A stretch of DNA of 64,000 nt from Puffinus mauretanicus (Eukaryota > Chordata > Aves > Procellariiformes > Procellariidae): positions 744,001 through 808,000 of the forward strand of contig JAJKFH010001182.1 of NCBI GenBank assembly GCA_023333565.1, written 5' to 3'. Positions 1 through 12,191 of the stretch are shown here, one piece after another; position 1 is the stretch's first letter; every line of letters begins with the position of its first letter. Below the pieces are notes generated by a model. The model ran no database searches, was not told the origin of the DNA, and worked only from the letters and a program-made list of their open reading frames with translations. A program made the position numbers and the translations under genes.

Positions 1-230
1 TTCCTGGCGATGGCTGAACACCTGCCTGCCGATGGGAAGTGGTGAATGAATTCCTTGTTTTGCTTTGCTTGCGTGTGCGGCTTTTGCTTTCCCTATTAAA
101 GTGTCTTTATCTCAACCCACGAGTTTTTCTCACTTTTACCCTTCTGATTCTCTTCCCCATCCCACCCGGCGGGGGGGGTGAGCGAGCGGCTGTGTGGTGC
201 TCAGTGGCCGGCTGGGGTTAAACCACGACA
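1..230 (+). mobile_element. Avian ERV-type LTR, 3' part (copy 1)
   Basis: This is the 3' portion (R-U5 side) of an endogenous-retrovirus long terminal repeat in + orientation, cut by the window start. It carries an ATTAAA polyadenylation signal at 95-100. It ends at 230 in GGGGTTAAACCACGACA, the reverse complement of the TGTCGTGGTTTAACCCC edge typical of a widespread bird LTR. Its body matches the reverse complement of the copies near 23.9 kb and 58.9 kb, for example in the 'gatgggaag' and 'gtctttatctca' stretches. A G-run (GGCGGGGGGGG) lies near 168. No retroviral gene is present in the window. Open frames across this stretch (such as 39-221) are LTR read-through, not genes. The subfamily was not determined. 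Confidence 0.85.
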
Positions 231-2249
231 ATCTGTGATAGTCTCTGTGACTGTGATATATGGTCATATGGATAGCTTTTCAAAGACCTAGTCTTTTCTG
301 GTAGGAACTTCTTGCTACAGTAGAGCTCTAGAGTGAATACATTTTAAGAGGGTAACCTGTTCAGTCTCGATCCCAATACATGGAGTAATACAAAGGAGGA
401 AATGTGGCCACAGGACTAAATTAAATAGTGCCTCATCAAATTTTAGCTATCAGAATGCCACAATTTCAGCATACTATCCCATAAAATCAGTGCTGGAGGT
501 ATTCTGATAGTAATGATTTTTTCTGTTTGACACAGGTAAGATATAGATTTCACAGAAGCCATTAACGAAGAGATTCATTAATGGAAACTTCTTCTCAGAT
601 AGTTAAAAATAGAATGTTTAGGGAGAAAAAATTCTAAAGGGGGTTGAATGAGAGTAAAATACTATGGGATTGGTGAGGTATAAATATATAAGCACAGAAG
701 TAGTTTGCTGATATGTTAATAATTTATGGGCAGATGATATAAAGTTTGTTGAAGTCTTTTTGTCTTGTGTTGAGCTTTTTGTCACAAATTTAGGATTCAT
801 TGGATTCACAGGTAGCAGCTAATACAGGGGATATTATTATTACTTGGGTTTTACTAAATTGAAATGGGTAGGGTTAAGATCTGCATTTCATTCAGGATAG
901 AAGTAATATGATCTAAAATTTCTTTTTTTAATTAAAAACTAAAATAATAGACAATAAAAAATAAAGCCAAAATGAAGTCATATTCAAAGTTACAATAGAT
1001 TCTAGCTGTCAAGACTGACTGGAGAATGATTGCATTGGATAGGAGCAACTCTATGAAGACAAGTAAAATGATCTACCAGAACAGATACAGAAAAAGTATA
1101 GAAAAAACCCAATGGCAGAAGCAGCCCTAAGAATACAATGCAAAGAAGCAAGTAATGCAGAGTGCCTGCTGAAAGATTTGATTCTATAAACAAATAAAAT
1201 ACATTCCGTTTGCATTTTTTATATCTTCATCAGCTGCTGTGATTAAAACTATAAAGAAAGCAGAAGTTTTATGGTCTTTGCAAATAAAAGAACTGTGTCA
1301 GAAATTACTTGCTCCATCTTCAGTTTCTCTTCCTAAATGAAACAGCATGTATAAATTTGAATTTTGACTACCTCTTTTGGTCGAACAAGACAGTATAACT
1401 GCTTATATCTTGTCTGTCCTGTAAGGATTCACTAGGGAAGGAAAAGTCTAGAGTCAATAACAGAAGATTTTCTAAATTCAGTAAGATTAATTTCATGGCT
1501 AAACCAGTAGCAGATAAGAGCTGGATGAGTGTGATAATGTCAGCAAGTTACTGGGAGGTATTTCTATCAGTAAGAAAGAAATATGGATAAATTACACTTA
1601 TAAGTCTGCCTCTCTGAAGATACGTTTTTAAAATACATGGTACTATCCCAAGAGGTTAAGTGCATTATTTTGTTATAGGAAGAATGATTCGTTGTAACTG
1701 GTTAGGGCATAGCTGTTATTTACTAGATACATCATTTTTTTATAAAGATATTTATTAATAATATTAATATTTTTATATATTTTGGCATCCTCTGTGCCTA
1801 TGGAACATTATGCTATATGGAAATAACAAATAGATTTTCTTTAACAGGTACCTAAGGTAAGTATATAGCCATATTTATGTATGGATGTAAGTCCTGCTAA
1901 AATGAAAAAGAAGCATCTCCTTTGAGCTACCTGTAGGAGCTTTAGATTCCCTTCACAGATTAGCTTTTGATATACAAATGCAGTGAGTGGGAAAAAGAGA
2001 AATATATAGAGGGAAGCATCAGTGGGCAATAAGTATGATGCCTATCATATAAATACCATTCATATGTGATGATTAACAAGAAGGCTGCATTGGAGTTCAA
2101 ACTAAGATGAATATTTAATGTTATGACAGGTGAGCTAATAACGTTGAAGAAAAATTCTAAGGCAAGAGAAATCTGCATATCTTTCTGTAGACTCTTAATT
2201 CATAATATTTAACCAGCTATACTGATCAACTAGCTAAACCTTTCAACCA
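231..2249. other. No gene seen; probable intron of KIAA0825
   Basis: This stretch is AT-rich and has only short random open frames. I found no exon matching the part of KIAA0825 that should precede the exon at 3161. Earlier exons are therefore probably left of the window. Confidence 0.5.
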
Positions 2250-2324
2250 ACTGACATTATCCTTTAAGATCCCTTCCAACCCAAACTATTCTATGATTCT
2301 ATGATTTTATGATTCTATGATCCA
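2250..2324 (+). mobile_element. CR1 LINE 3' end fragment
   Basis: This is a short 5'-truncated CR1 copy on the + strand. The line 'cctttaagatcccttccaaccc' is the usual CR1 3' untranslated tail. It is followed by four degenerate copies of the TTCTATGA 8-mer that ends CR1 elements. It lies inside the probable intron before the exon at 3161. Confidence 0.85.
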
Positions 2325-3160
2325 TGACAGTTTATCAATCAGAAAACTCATTTCAGCCTGAGCTTTGAACGGTCAGGTATTCTTACAATGAAGGCAACAT
2401 TTATTTCAGGGTAAAACAAGAAAAAGCTGATGAAAGCTTATGTATCTTGTTATGTTTTGCCTCAGAATAGTTTCCCAGTAGATTCCTGAAGATCTTTGCT
2501 TAAAAGCACAAGACTTGTATTATTATACACTAGTTATAAGAAGATATATGTATAATCCCCTACAGAATTCTTTTATGTGTCTTTCCATTTATCTAAATTT
2601 ATTGGTAGCACTAAGTTGATTAGAAAAGTTATTAATAAGTTGTGACTCAAACTTTCATGGCACAATCATAAAGCAAATTTAAGCTTCATTTCAAGTCATA
2701 AGCTCCTTTAAACAAAGCAATTTCCCATCATGTTCTGCAAATACAGTTTACATATAGTATTTAAAATCTCAGCAAACCCTCCTCCCTATAATTTGGTTAA
2801 ATTAATGAAAAAAAAAATACCTATAGTAATATGATCAAAGTTCAATTCAAATTTTCATCTCACAATTTGAATACCTCTGGGTTTTCCTTTTTGAACTGCT
2901 TTTTCTGCTTTCTTGGTTCTTTCTTTGTCATATCCATATTAGACAACATATCTCTGGTTTGAGTGAATTAGTGGAATCCATTTGATTCTTCACTCGGAAG
3001 CATCTGGCATTGGAAGGTGTCTCAGCAAAATATGCCAGCTCACTCAACTCATAGGAGAAAAAGCTGACTAAAAAGAATTCTTATTGCTGATCTGTCTTCT
3101 GCCTTGGGAAAAAAAAAAACACAGCTTGTTGGTTATGAAATCACTGGTCTTGTTTTTCAG
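2325..3160. other. No gene seen; probable intron sequence
   Basis: AT-rich sequence. It ends in a pyrimidine tract, TTGTTTTTCAG, at 3150-3160, which serves as the putative acceptor of the next exon. Nothing else is recognised. Confidence 0.5.
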
Positions 3161-3260
3161 CTTTCTACATCCTATGGGCTGTTTCTATTAAGGTTGCATA
3201 CTACCCAGACTGAATGGTTCACAATAATGTGTGAATTAGATTGTAGAAATTCAGAGAAGA
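3161..3260 (+). CDS. KIAA0825: KIAA0825, candidate internal exon a (33 codons)
   Basis: This is a candidate coding exon of KIAA0825. The acceptor is TTTTTCAG at 3153-3160 and the donor is GA|GTAAAA at 3261. The open frame begins LSTSYGLFLLRL and ends CRNSEK plus one base. That single leftover base fits the two-base start of the next exon exactly, giving an Arg codon at the junction. The 'GLFLLRL' run resembles the position I recall in human KIAA0825 just upstream of the next exon. The bird reading then carries roughly 15 extra residues, so the donor or the whole exon could be wrong. Splice sites and phase support it. RNA evidence would settle it. Confidence 0.5.
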
Positions 3261-4301
3261 GTAAAATGAGATTTTTAAATTTTGCAACATTCTGAAGTCA
3301 TTCAGAGCTGGGTGGAAAGCAGCAATTTTCCACTAGAAAAACACAGCCTAGAAATTTAGTCTCTCCCATCTTTCTCCTGCACAGGTTGCTAAAGATACAG
3401 GCAGCAAACTGGCATAAAACCTGACATTTTCAAGTATAATTTAATCTAAATCAGTTTTACAGAAACTTTCAGTTTTGCAAACTAGAAATTTAAATTAAAA
3501 GCGTTTAATTGGTTCTGGCTATGGTCATTTATTATGTTTATTAACGTCAAAAGCATATTCCACAAATATGTGGGAAACTGAGGTCTTTGACATTAGCACA
3601 CGTCAAAGCCATTGAGTTGCATTGGTTCAAAGAGGTTTAAACACATCATTATCTTTCGGCTGGGAGGATGTTTTATAATGATTACGAAAAACATTTAGAA
3701 ATACATGTTATGTAAGCTGTTAGCTTTCAACTCTATGAAAATCACTAGTTGTCTTTAAAAACTTAGGTATCTGTATCTTAGCAGGGTTGAGATTTTGTTT
3801 TGAGAAAATGATTTCTTCTCAATTGCATCTTATACTGAAAACAAAGCCAACCTATTTTGGGGAGTATGCAGCTGCTACTTCATTTTATTTTATATAACTA
3901 AATAAGGTTCTGTTATTTCACGTGACTAATATATCGGTAAGAGGAGTTGAGCAGTAATAACTTTTTGACTGTGATTCTACAGAAGTAGTACAATTTACTT
4001 CTGATTAATATTTAGTAAATAATCAAATTCTAATTGTATACCGAGTGAATTTTGAATTAAATAGGCGTATTCCATAGTTTGTAAACATGCTTGAGTCTTT
4101 TTTTAATGGCTACATGTAATTCAGGAAGACAGTGAAATGTCATTATGCAGAGGAAGATCAGATTTCAATATCTGTAAGTATTACTATTGTTTGAAATACT
4201 ATTCAGATACAGTTTACAGTTTGCTTTGATTAATACTATTTGTTACTGTGAACTTGAATTACTTGGAAATTATTGTAACCATGTTTTTGTTTATTTTTAA
4301 G
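3261..4301. other. KIAA0825 intron
   Basis: AT-rich intron of about 1 kb with no repeat or RNA gene recognised. It ends in TTTATTTTTAAG at 4290-4301. Confidence 0.6.
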
Positions 4302-4490
4302 GAAATGAAGTATTGAATCATGATGAACAATGTTCTCTTTTAGAACAGATAAATAACAAACAGCCTAGTCTGATTGAAATAATCTTCACAGTATTGTCTT
4401 ACTGCACTTTATCACCCAAGTCTCTTGGCATTGCTTTTGAGACCCACATGGAAAAAGAGCAGCTGTGGAATTGCTTATACAATATGACAG
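4302..4490 (+). CDS. KIAA0825: KIAA0825 internal exon b
   Basis: This is an internal coding exon of 189 bases. The acceptor is TTTTTAAG|GA and the donor is ACAG|GTATTT. It is phase 1 in and phase 1 out. The peptide includes QPSLIEIIFTVLSYCTLSP and EKEQLWNCLYNMT. It aligns well with the human KIAA0825 segment that reads PSLMEAIF...EEEQLWDFLYN. KIAA0825 is a large, mostly alpha-helical protein of unknown biochemical function. In humans, loss-of-function alleles have been linked to postaxial polydactyly. No catalytic motif, signal peptide or membrane segment is visible here. The flanking exons join it in frame. Confidence 0.9.
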
Positions 4491-5794
4491 GTATTTAATT
4501 TATTAATAAGTATTTAAAATCTGATGTTAAACGTTGTCAGTTTTCAGACATGTGGTGCATATTATTTTTACGTTAATAAATCAGATGAAATGATGGTAGC
4601 TTACTTCAAAATTATAGTTTAACTGAAGTGTTTCGAGCAATCAGGTCACCGTAGGAGTGGTGAAAATTTTGAAGAAAGCCTATAGACTCTGCTGTCAACA
4701 GGCAGACAGGCTCCTAATTTTCCATGGAGAGGGAGAGCCACCCTCACAATTACAGCAACTAATGCTGCCCCCAAGGAAAAGCAATATTCAACCAGAAAAG
4801 AGAGGTGAGATTTAGAAGGGTGATCTTGCAAATGATGGCTAAAATGCAGGAAAGCTCAAAAGAAGAGAAGGGAAGAAAATGGGAGAATGTAAGAGGGGAA
4901 ATACAATTACGAATATCACAAAATAGAAAACAATGGTGGTAAAAGTGCTCAGGTATACCTTAGAGAAAAATGGTATTGCAAAAAATAGAACTCTAAGGTG
5001 TAAGAGGAAGAAAAACACAGAAATATTGCATGGAAGCTTCCAGAAAGGCCACGCAGAGAAGAATAAAACTTAGATCAGCAAAAAGTACAGACAAGCAAAA
5101 GTATAAGCAAAGGACCTGACATGTCAAAGGACATCTCTGATATGTCCTGCAGCACTCTGCCTGACCACTGCTGCTCCATGGCAATGGAAAAACCGCAATT
5201 CTCTGTGGTATTAAGAATGTGGAGAAGATTGATACTTGTTGTAATGTAATAGCTGTATTTAGGATGGTCTATTTTCAACATGCAGTCTCTGATAACACGC
5301 TATGTCTCTGTTGATGACTATTATTTGTATGCATTTTTGCTTCCAAAATATATTTTTTTCCTTTGCTGTTCTCTAGTATAACAGTTTGGCTATCTAATAA
5401 ACACAATTTCATTAATACTATGAAGACAAGGAAGCAGAAAAAAATAGGTATATCCATTTGCCTTGTCTAACAAGTAATTAAATGTATTCCATATAAAAAG
5501 GAAGACATCAGTCAGCTTAAATTAAATTTTTAGAAATATATTGATGGAGAAATGAGGATGAAGGAAATAAATTAAATTGTATTTTTTGTCAGTACTGTAT
5601 TAAGATGGTACAAGATGCTACATTGTTTTGCTTTATACTCTTTCTTTAATTCGTAACAGACCAATAGGTCTAAGTTATTATGAATCATAATGTTTTACTT
5701 TTCTTTCCATAAGAATTCTGAAACACTTCCTTCTGAAACAGATTTACACAAATGACTGCACTTAGTGAATATTTAATAATTTTTCCTTCTGAAG
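4491..5794. other. KIAA0825 intron
   Basis: This intron of about 1.3 kb has no recognised repeat. An open frame continues leftward from the next exon to 5737. The other AG at 5740-5741 would give the wrong phase, so I place the acceptor at 5795. Confidence 0.65.
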
Positions 5795-6028
5795 TTTCCA
5801 GTTGTGGTGAGTCGGAGCCAGAGGTTATCAGATGCTTGAAGTTGACTTTGATTAATTCAGTCAAGGGTATAGTGAAGCAGATAATTTCTTTGATGCATTC
5901 ATGGGAAGCAACAGAAAACTATGGAACGTACCAGCACAAGCAAATAGTTCCTGAAAGTTTACTGAAAACGGTTCCGAAGGAATGGAATTACACTCCTCGG
6001 GAAATGAAGAGAAAAGAATCTGGAAAAT
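5795..6028 (+). CDS. KIAA0825: KIAA0825 internal exon c
   Basis: This coding exon is 234 bases. The start is chosen at TTTTTCCTTCTGAAG|TTTCC because only this acceptor keeps the phase with the preceding exon. It also restores the residues V-S-S-C after the LYNMT motif, as in the human protein (V-S-T-C). The open frame upstream (an ATG at 5752) is therefore intronic. The exon ends at AAAAT|GTGGGT, leaving one base that pairs with the GC starting the next exon. The peptide contains PEVIRCLKL, HKQIVPESLL and VPKEWNYTPREMKRKES, all closely similar to human KIAA0825. It has no recognised enzymatic motif. Confidence 0.88.
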
Positions 6029-7708
6029 GTGGGTGAAATTTATACTGTTTTATAAATTTGTCATAAAAGCTTGTTACCCCTTTAATGAGTATATATCAAA
6101 ATTGAACTGCTATAGTTCATGAGCATTGCAGTTTGACAATGAACAAAACAATTTCCAAGCATCCTGTGGTTTTTTTTAAGTACTTAGCGTTAAAATTCAG
6201 TACCTCTTTCTTGAAGCTTACACCCATGCATACACAAACAAGCTTTTTAAAATAACCAGTATTGTAGTACTGATAATAATAGTACTGAAAATGTTTTTAG
6301 CATCTGGCAGTAGTAAGGTGGGATTCAAGGCAGAGTAAAGCATAATGTCTGCTTTTGTCGTAATGGCTGTAACCATTTCTTCTCTTCGTTATCAGGACTG
6401 TTTAAATTTAAATACACAGTGTTCTCTGAAATGATAACTTATTCATCCCAACTTTACAACAGCAGTTTGTGTTCGAATAGCACTGAAACTGGTATGGAAT
6501 TTTCTACTGCTTGGTTGTTGAAACAGTTACTCAAGAAAGAGAAATAATATGTGTAATAGGAGATGTTTTGAAGGTGATTGGATGTAAAAATGATTTCTGG
6601 TATATACTTTCATAGCCTACAGTGCCTAAAGCCTCCATCATTTCAAAAGACTAACTTTTAGAAACATTTCACCATAAAGTTATTGCCACCAAAATATTAC
6701 CTGATTATTTTCAATACAGTAGTATCACTGTAGTATATTCTGGCATGAAGTTTTGAGTATATCAGTGTGGGAAAGCCAGGGCATCCATCTGTTCTTTCTT
6801 TCCATATATCTTCTCTTCACCATCTTGAGGCACATTTATACAGCAGTGCACTCACTGCACTCGCACTGCAATCTCACTTTAGTCTAGAACTTGTATGGCT
6901 ATTTTAGGCTATGCTAAGCTGAGAGGTAAGACTCAGATTTAGTGACAAATTAAACTGGCTATGTGACACCTAGAACAGATCTGGCTTTTTTTTGTTGTTT
7001 GTTTTAAAACAAGTTGAGAGTACAGGTGCAAGGAGTCAGGGGTTTCGTGGTTTGTTTGGGTTTTGTTGTGGTGGGTTTTTAAATCTTGACTTGACTCCGT
7101 ATTGTGATTTACCTTTGGGTATATTTTTTCATTTTAGATATGTCTTGGATTTTGAGCAGCATATTTTCTATAGTTACTTCTATAGCTACTTTTAACATCT
7201 GGAATGTTTAAAGTGCAGTGCTATATAGTGTGCATGCTTATATGAAAGTTGATAAACTGAAATTTTGTAGGTTTGAACATTGATAGAAAACTAAAGATTA
7301 TTAATGTATGTAATATCCTGAGACATTTAGTGCAATGCTCTACTTGTGAAGTTGAAAAAATACTACACTACAATTTTTAGGACAACTTTTTTACCATTCA
7401 GAATACCTGGGTGTTTCTTTTTCATTTTTTCTGTAATAACTGTGCACAGCAGGACTAATTGTTAAGAGAGTGACAGTCTGAATTCTAAATTTTCTAGGTT
7501 CTCTGTTTTTAACTCATGTTGTTGTTTAGATTTTGTGGGATTTCTGTGGAGGAAGCACAACAGAAGCCAAGCTATAGTGTTGAGTACTTAAGCTTTTTAC
7601 CCATTTTCAGTACAAAAGAAAGTTAGAAATTATCATACAACATTCAGAAGCATGCTGTGATAGAACTAGAATGTTAATGTTAATCATATCTTCTTTTCTT
7701 TTTTTAAG
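6029..7708. other. KIAA0825 intron
   Basis: AT-rich intron of about 1.7 kb. A small perfect-but-one 12-bp tandem duplication (TTCTATAG(T/C)TAC) sits at 7166-7189. It ends in a strong pyrimidine tract, TTCTTTTCTTTTTTTAAG. No gene is seen in it. Confidence 0.6.
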
Positions 7709-8117
7709 GCTTCACAAGGCTTGCAGCTCAGGCAGTATCTATTGTAATCAGCAAGTTACCTACAGTGATTGCATGTTTGCCTCCCCCAATTAAGTACTTC
7801 TTTTTTCTGGCTGAGAGAAAAATGTCAAGAAACTTTGCTGAATTGAAGAAAGCTGGTCTGCTTGTCTGGAACTTGATTGTAATTATATGTCGGATATTTG
7901 AGGATGGAAATACTGCAGAACTTTTAACAGGTGCAACACTTGACAGATGGAGCAAAGAAAAACTCAGTTTAGTTCGTGTGTGCTTAGAAAGTATTATGGG
8001 AAAACAGAAAAGTGGTCCTAAGCAAGTGACCCAGAAGGTTATACAAAGCATTGAACAGCAAAGACCAAACTGGATTGAAAGCCAGTTGCTGAAGGCAAGA
8101 AAATTGAGCACAGACTG
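7709..8117 (+). CDS. KIAA0825: KIAA0825 internal exon d (largest, 409 bp)
   Basis: This is the longest exon in the window and the strongest evidence for the gene. The acceptor is TTTTTTTAAG|GC and the donor is ACTG|GTAAGA. It encodes about 136 residues, including [54 protein letters not shown] and [12 protein letters not shown]. These are nearly identical to the human KIAA0825 segment as I recall it. The composition suggests packed amphipathic helices. The [13 protein letters not shown] run is hydrophobic but short for a membrane span and probably lies in a helical core. A 127-codon open frame on the opposite strand over the same bases is an antisense shadow. It joins both neighbours in phase (Cys codons at each junction). 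Confidence 0.95.
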
Positions 8118-11100
8118 GTAAGAATGTAGTATTTTTCAAATGCTGTTGTTAGTTCTTTATTTTACTGGATTATTGGCATGTTTATGGCTATTGTTCAGTT
8201 TAAAAAAAAAATAGATGAACATGGATCTTATATGAAGTGGATTAATTTTTAATATTAATGGCTTTATACCATGTTTTTGCAACTTAATTGCATTGTTGAA
8301 ACAGTAAACCATGGTTGTTTTATCAGAACGGTGTCTTCGAGATTTCATATTTTAATGATGAACCAAAAATGTGGACAATTTAGTTGGTGTATCTTTCAGA
8401 CTGTGAACAGGTACACTGACTAGAAGGCACCACAATGTATTTATAAATTAATTTTGCTATGGTGATTAAATTAAGAGGGACTATGAAAAGCTTTCAGTGT
8501 TCATCTGTGATTAAAAAGTAAGCATACTTCATTTTAAAACATAACAAACCCTGAGGGCAAGTAGGATATATCGAAACAGGACAAGGAGAGTACCCTGCTG
8601 TGCCTTTCTGAGGAAATATCAACCTTCCCTGCAGATTTGACATTAAGGTCCGAATGTTTTAAATCCTTATAATGATTTTTCAGGGAGTTGTGTACATGTC
8701 AATGTGTTCCTAGTCCAGTCTGTTTTAATGTTGAAGTTGTGTACCATTCCGTAAAAATACTATTTATCGGCTTTCCAATATTAGATTTATTGGAGTTACA
8801 TGACTTACTGAATTAAATTGTTGACTACTGAAAGTAAGATTGCTTTTTTTTTTTCAAATTAATATTCTTGAAGGTTGCAGTCGTTGCTATCCTGACAGTA
8901 ATTGTCCATATAAACAAAGGATATAGTGGTTGTAGGTCGGAATCATTGATATCAGTGAACAGACTTTGATGCAGTGCTTTCACGGACAGTATCCTGTTTG
9001 TATGAGTAGTCAGTTAACATGAGTAGCACTAAGCAGTAATAGCGTCACATCAATGCTCGTTGACATTGACCTTTGTAATCTTTACATTTCCATTTAATAC
9101 TAATTTACAAGCTCTAATCCAGTGATTAAAAGATTGAAGCCAGATGCCAGTGACTGAGAGAGTCATAGAATAAAAAACCCATAATGATAATGTGTAAATT
9201 GATACTTAACAGAATGGTTCCATAATACAATTTCTAATGTCACTGAGAGAATAGGTATTTAAAAAATACAAATGCCGGGTAAGACAATATTGTGGATAAC
9301 CTCTAAAAACTAAAACTTTAGTATTTGCACTTCTTCTGAAGCTGAGTATTTTAAATTAATATACTACTCTCTTTTCTAACGTACTGCAAAAATGCTGTAT
9401 TATCCATCAGGTATCAGACTGTGGGAAATGAATGTGTGAAAATGTTTTCTGTATGTGTACAGTGTCAACCAAAGTGAGAACTAGTTTGTGACTAGGGCTC
9501 CTATTTTTAAGCTTAAGAAACTGAAGAATGCATTACCTGCTCTCCAAGTGAGTAATTATACGATACAGTTATGAAACTAAGTTTCCTGACCAGTGGGATT
9601 TCTGCAATAGAAGTCTAGCATAAATGTTATTTTTCCATTTTCTCTTCAAATATCATAAGTCAATTTCTGGGGGAAAAAAAAATCCAGTTAATAAATGGCT
9701 GAGATATGCAATGTAGAGATAAAATATTATTATAAATGCAAATTATAAAACTAATATATTAAAGCTGAAATTAAAATATCAATTAAACTAAGTAGCAGTC
9801 ACATAATCACTAAACTAAAAGCAGATCTTTCAAGAGGAGACTTGTGATGTTTACGTGATTTGTTTGAAGTAGCAATGATTATATTTGAAAATCTAAGATG
9901 GTGTAAAATTATGTTTTGTGTAACGTTTTCATAATTAAAGGATTTTGTGGGTAACTATGCACATGCATTTTTTTATATATATATTCATATTTATAAATAC
10001 TTACAGACTTTTAATAGATATAGTGTGTGGAAGAAAATAAAAACCATAAATTACAAAAATTTATTTGGGATTCATTTACACAGTTGTGGAAAAATCTTTG
10101 AAGTGCACTGGGTTTTTCTAAGCAAAAGTCTTGCTTGATTTTGTGTTTTGTTATTGTTATCAGTACTGCTAGCTACATAAAAAAATCTAAATATTATATA
10201 GGTTCTTCCATTGTGGCATACAAATTTAACTTAGTTTTTATGAAAATTTAAAAAAAAAAAATCTTCAGTGAAAGGTTCAGTAAGTGGTAGTTGTATGCAT
10301 TGCCAGTCTTGTGTACTGCCTGAAAGCATTACTATTCATCAAAATAACCTTCACTTTATGGTAGCACCAGAGCTGTAAACAGTCACGTTAGATTCTGAAG
10401 AACACACGTCCCGAGAAGAAAAGAAATGTCTGTCTTTGCAAAGTAATTTGTCGAGTTGAAGATTATTGTTTTTCATCATGGTGACCCTGACTTGGCTGGC
10501 TGGGTGCATATACAGATTAAGATGAATGCAGTTATTCCTTGGCTGAGGTCTGCCTCTTTCAGGGCACATTCTTCCTAATGACATGATTGATAGGCAGTCC
10601 CAAATCCAGAGAGGAACTCATTAATCATAGCACTGACTGAATCCAATCATCTGCTTCACCTGCACAGTGACGGACAGGAAAGGATACAGTTTGGGCGCTG
10701 ACACTGATACACTCCTTTGTCAGAGGTCCTCAACTTTTCAATGTCAGTTGCGAAGAAGTTTGACAAGAATTTCAGGTTGTATCTATATGTGGCATCGAAA
10801 GATCAGCCTTAAGTGTGCTTTAATTTTGAAGATCAATTTCTTTGAAGCTTTTCTGTAAAATACAGCATAATAACAGAGTATCGCTTACTTCCCTTCAGCA
10901 AAGGACAGAATTATAGTTTGAAACTATTTGCTCTGTAGGACGTTCTGAAGCTGCATGTGGAAGCAATATCAGCTTTAATGTCCAGCATCTGTGTAGCATT
11001 TAAGTGAGCCTGCAGGTCAAACAGCAACTTTCAGCAGAACTACCTTTGTAATCACACTTTCAGCAGCAAACTGCAACTTACAGCTGACCGTACCAAAGTA

Positions 11101-12034
11101 TTTTTGGGTCTTTTGGTTTCACTTCTAAAAAATTAAAATATTGCTTTTTTTTTTAATTCAGAATACTTCTTTGGTAGGTTTTAAATTAATCCAATAATGA
11201 CTGTAGAAGGGATAATACATTCTTGTCAGTCTTTCGAGTTCTTGATACATCTCTGTCAAGGTACCAATGTGTATCCATGCTGCAGCTGTAATATTTGAGG
11301 AAAAGAATTAGTTTTAGTACTTTTTTTCCTTGATACTTTATCAATGTACAATACTAAGCAAGTACAGAGCTGGTAACTTACATTTGCATGCAGAGGGAGC
11401 AGTCGAACAATGGTCAGAGTTTTGAATGCTATTTTTCAAGTCATTTGGGCCTGTCTCCTTCAGATTTTTTTGTAGCAGTTTCACACAAACACTTTTAAGA
11501 AGAAAAACAAGGAACAGTACAGGGCAAAAAGTGCAACAAGTGGCAAATAGGTACCTTTGAAATGGTTACCACCATACCAGTGGGAAGAAAAAGACTTCAA
11601 TTTAAAAGTTCTAACCTATACTTAGAGTAATGGCTACCTTTCTGACATGTTAATTAGGCTTTAATATGTGCAGCGACAGGCAAAGAAAAATGTACAAAAG
11701 ATCGAATGCAAATGCCATTTCTAGTAGCAAAGATGCTTCTCTAGTGGAAAAGAAAATAAAAAAATATTTGCTCTTTGTATGTCCTTAAAGTAAAGAATGT
11801 TTTATGTTTTCATCTTTCAGATTTAAATCATTAAAATTTGTATGATAAAAAGATGTTATTTAGCATTTATTATGTATTTGTATAAAGGCTTCAGAGATGT
11901 ATATACAGCGACATTTGTTTTGTGCAAGCCAAATCTTAGATTTTTTTTAACATCTAGTTTTAGCTGACTTTGTATTAATATTTTGATTTTTAGAAATGTA
12001 ACTTAAGAATATTCTTATCTTTTCTGTGTTCTAG
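8118..12034. other. KIAA0825 intron with a possible conserved non-coding block
   Basis: A 3.9 kb intron. Most of it is AT-rich, with TA-repeat runs near 9971 and A or T homopolymers. Between about 10370 and 10860 the base composition is more balanced, there are open frames on both strands (for example 10351-10584 minus and 10667-10858 plus), and TGATTGAT and CAATCA motifs occur. That suggests constrained non-coding DNA, not a gene. It ends in TTTTCTGTGTTCTAG. Confidence 0.45.
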
Positions 12035-12191
12035 TGCCTTAGTCACAGTGGAAGGTGCAACGTTAGAGGAAGGAGGTATTGCACTTGGATTCACTGAGCA
12101 GAAAATAAACATGATGGTCCTGGATATCTGCCACAAACCAGGTGGCAGCGAGTACCTGAGGCAAATTTATCACATCATCCGGCTCAATGAG
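12035..12191 (+). CDS. KIAA0825: KIAA0825 internal exon e
   Basis: This coding exon is 157 bases. The acceptor is TGTGTTCTAG|T and the donor is ATGAG|GTAGGG. It completes a Cys codon with the previous exon and ends on a codon boundary. The peptide reads [14 protein letters not shown], then [19 protein letters not shown] and [15 protein letters not shown]. This matches human KIAA0825 ([32 protein letters not shown]). The open frame continues into the intron for 16 more codons before a stop at 12237, so intron retention would add only a short tail. Confidence 0.93.

Noticed and set aside
39..221. 60-codon frame at the window start
   Set aside because: It lies inside LTR copy 1.
5752..5794. ATG-initiated frame as the start of a separate small gene
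   Set aside because: It is the intronic upstream extension of KIAA0825 exon c; phase and homology put the exon start at 5795.
7728..8111. 127-codon minus-strand open frame
   Set aside because: It is antisense to the well-supported KIAA0825 exon d and has no features of its own.
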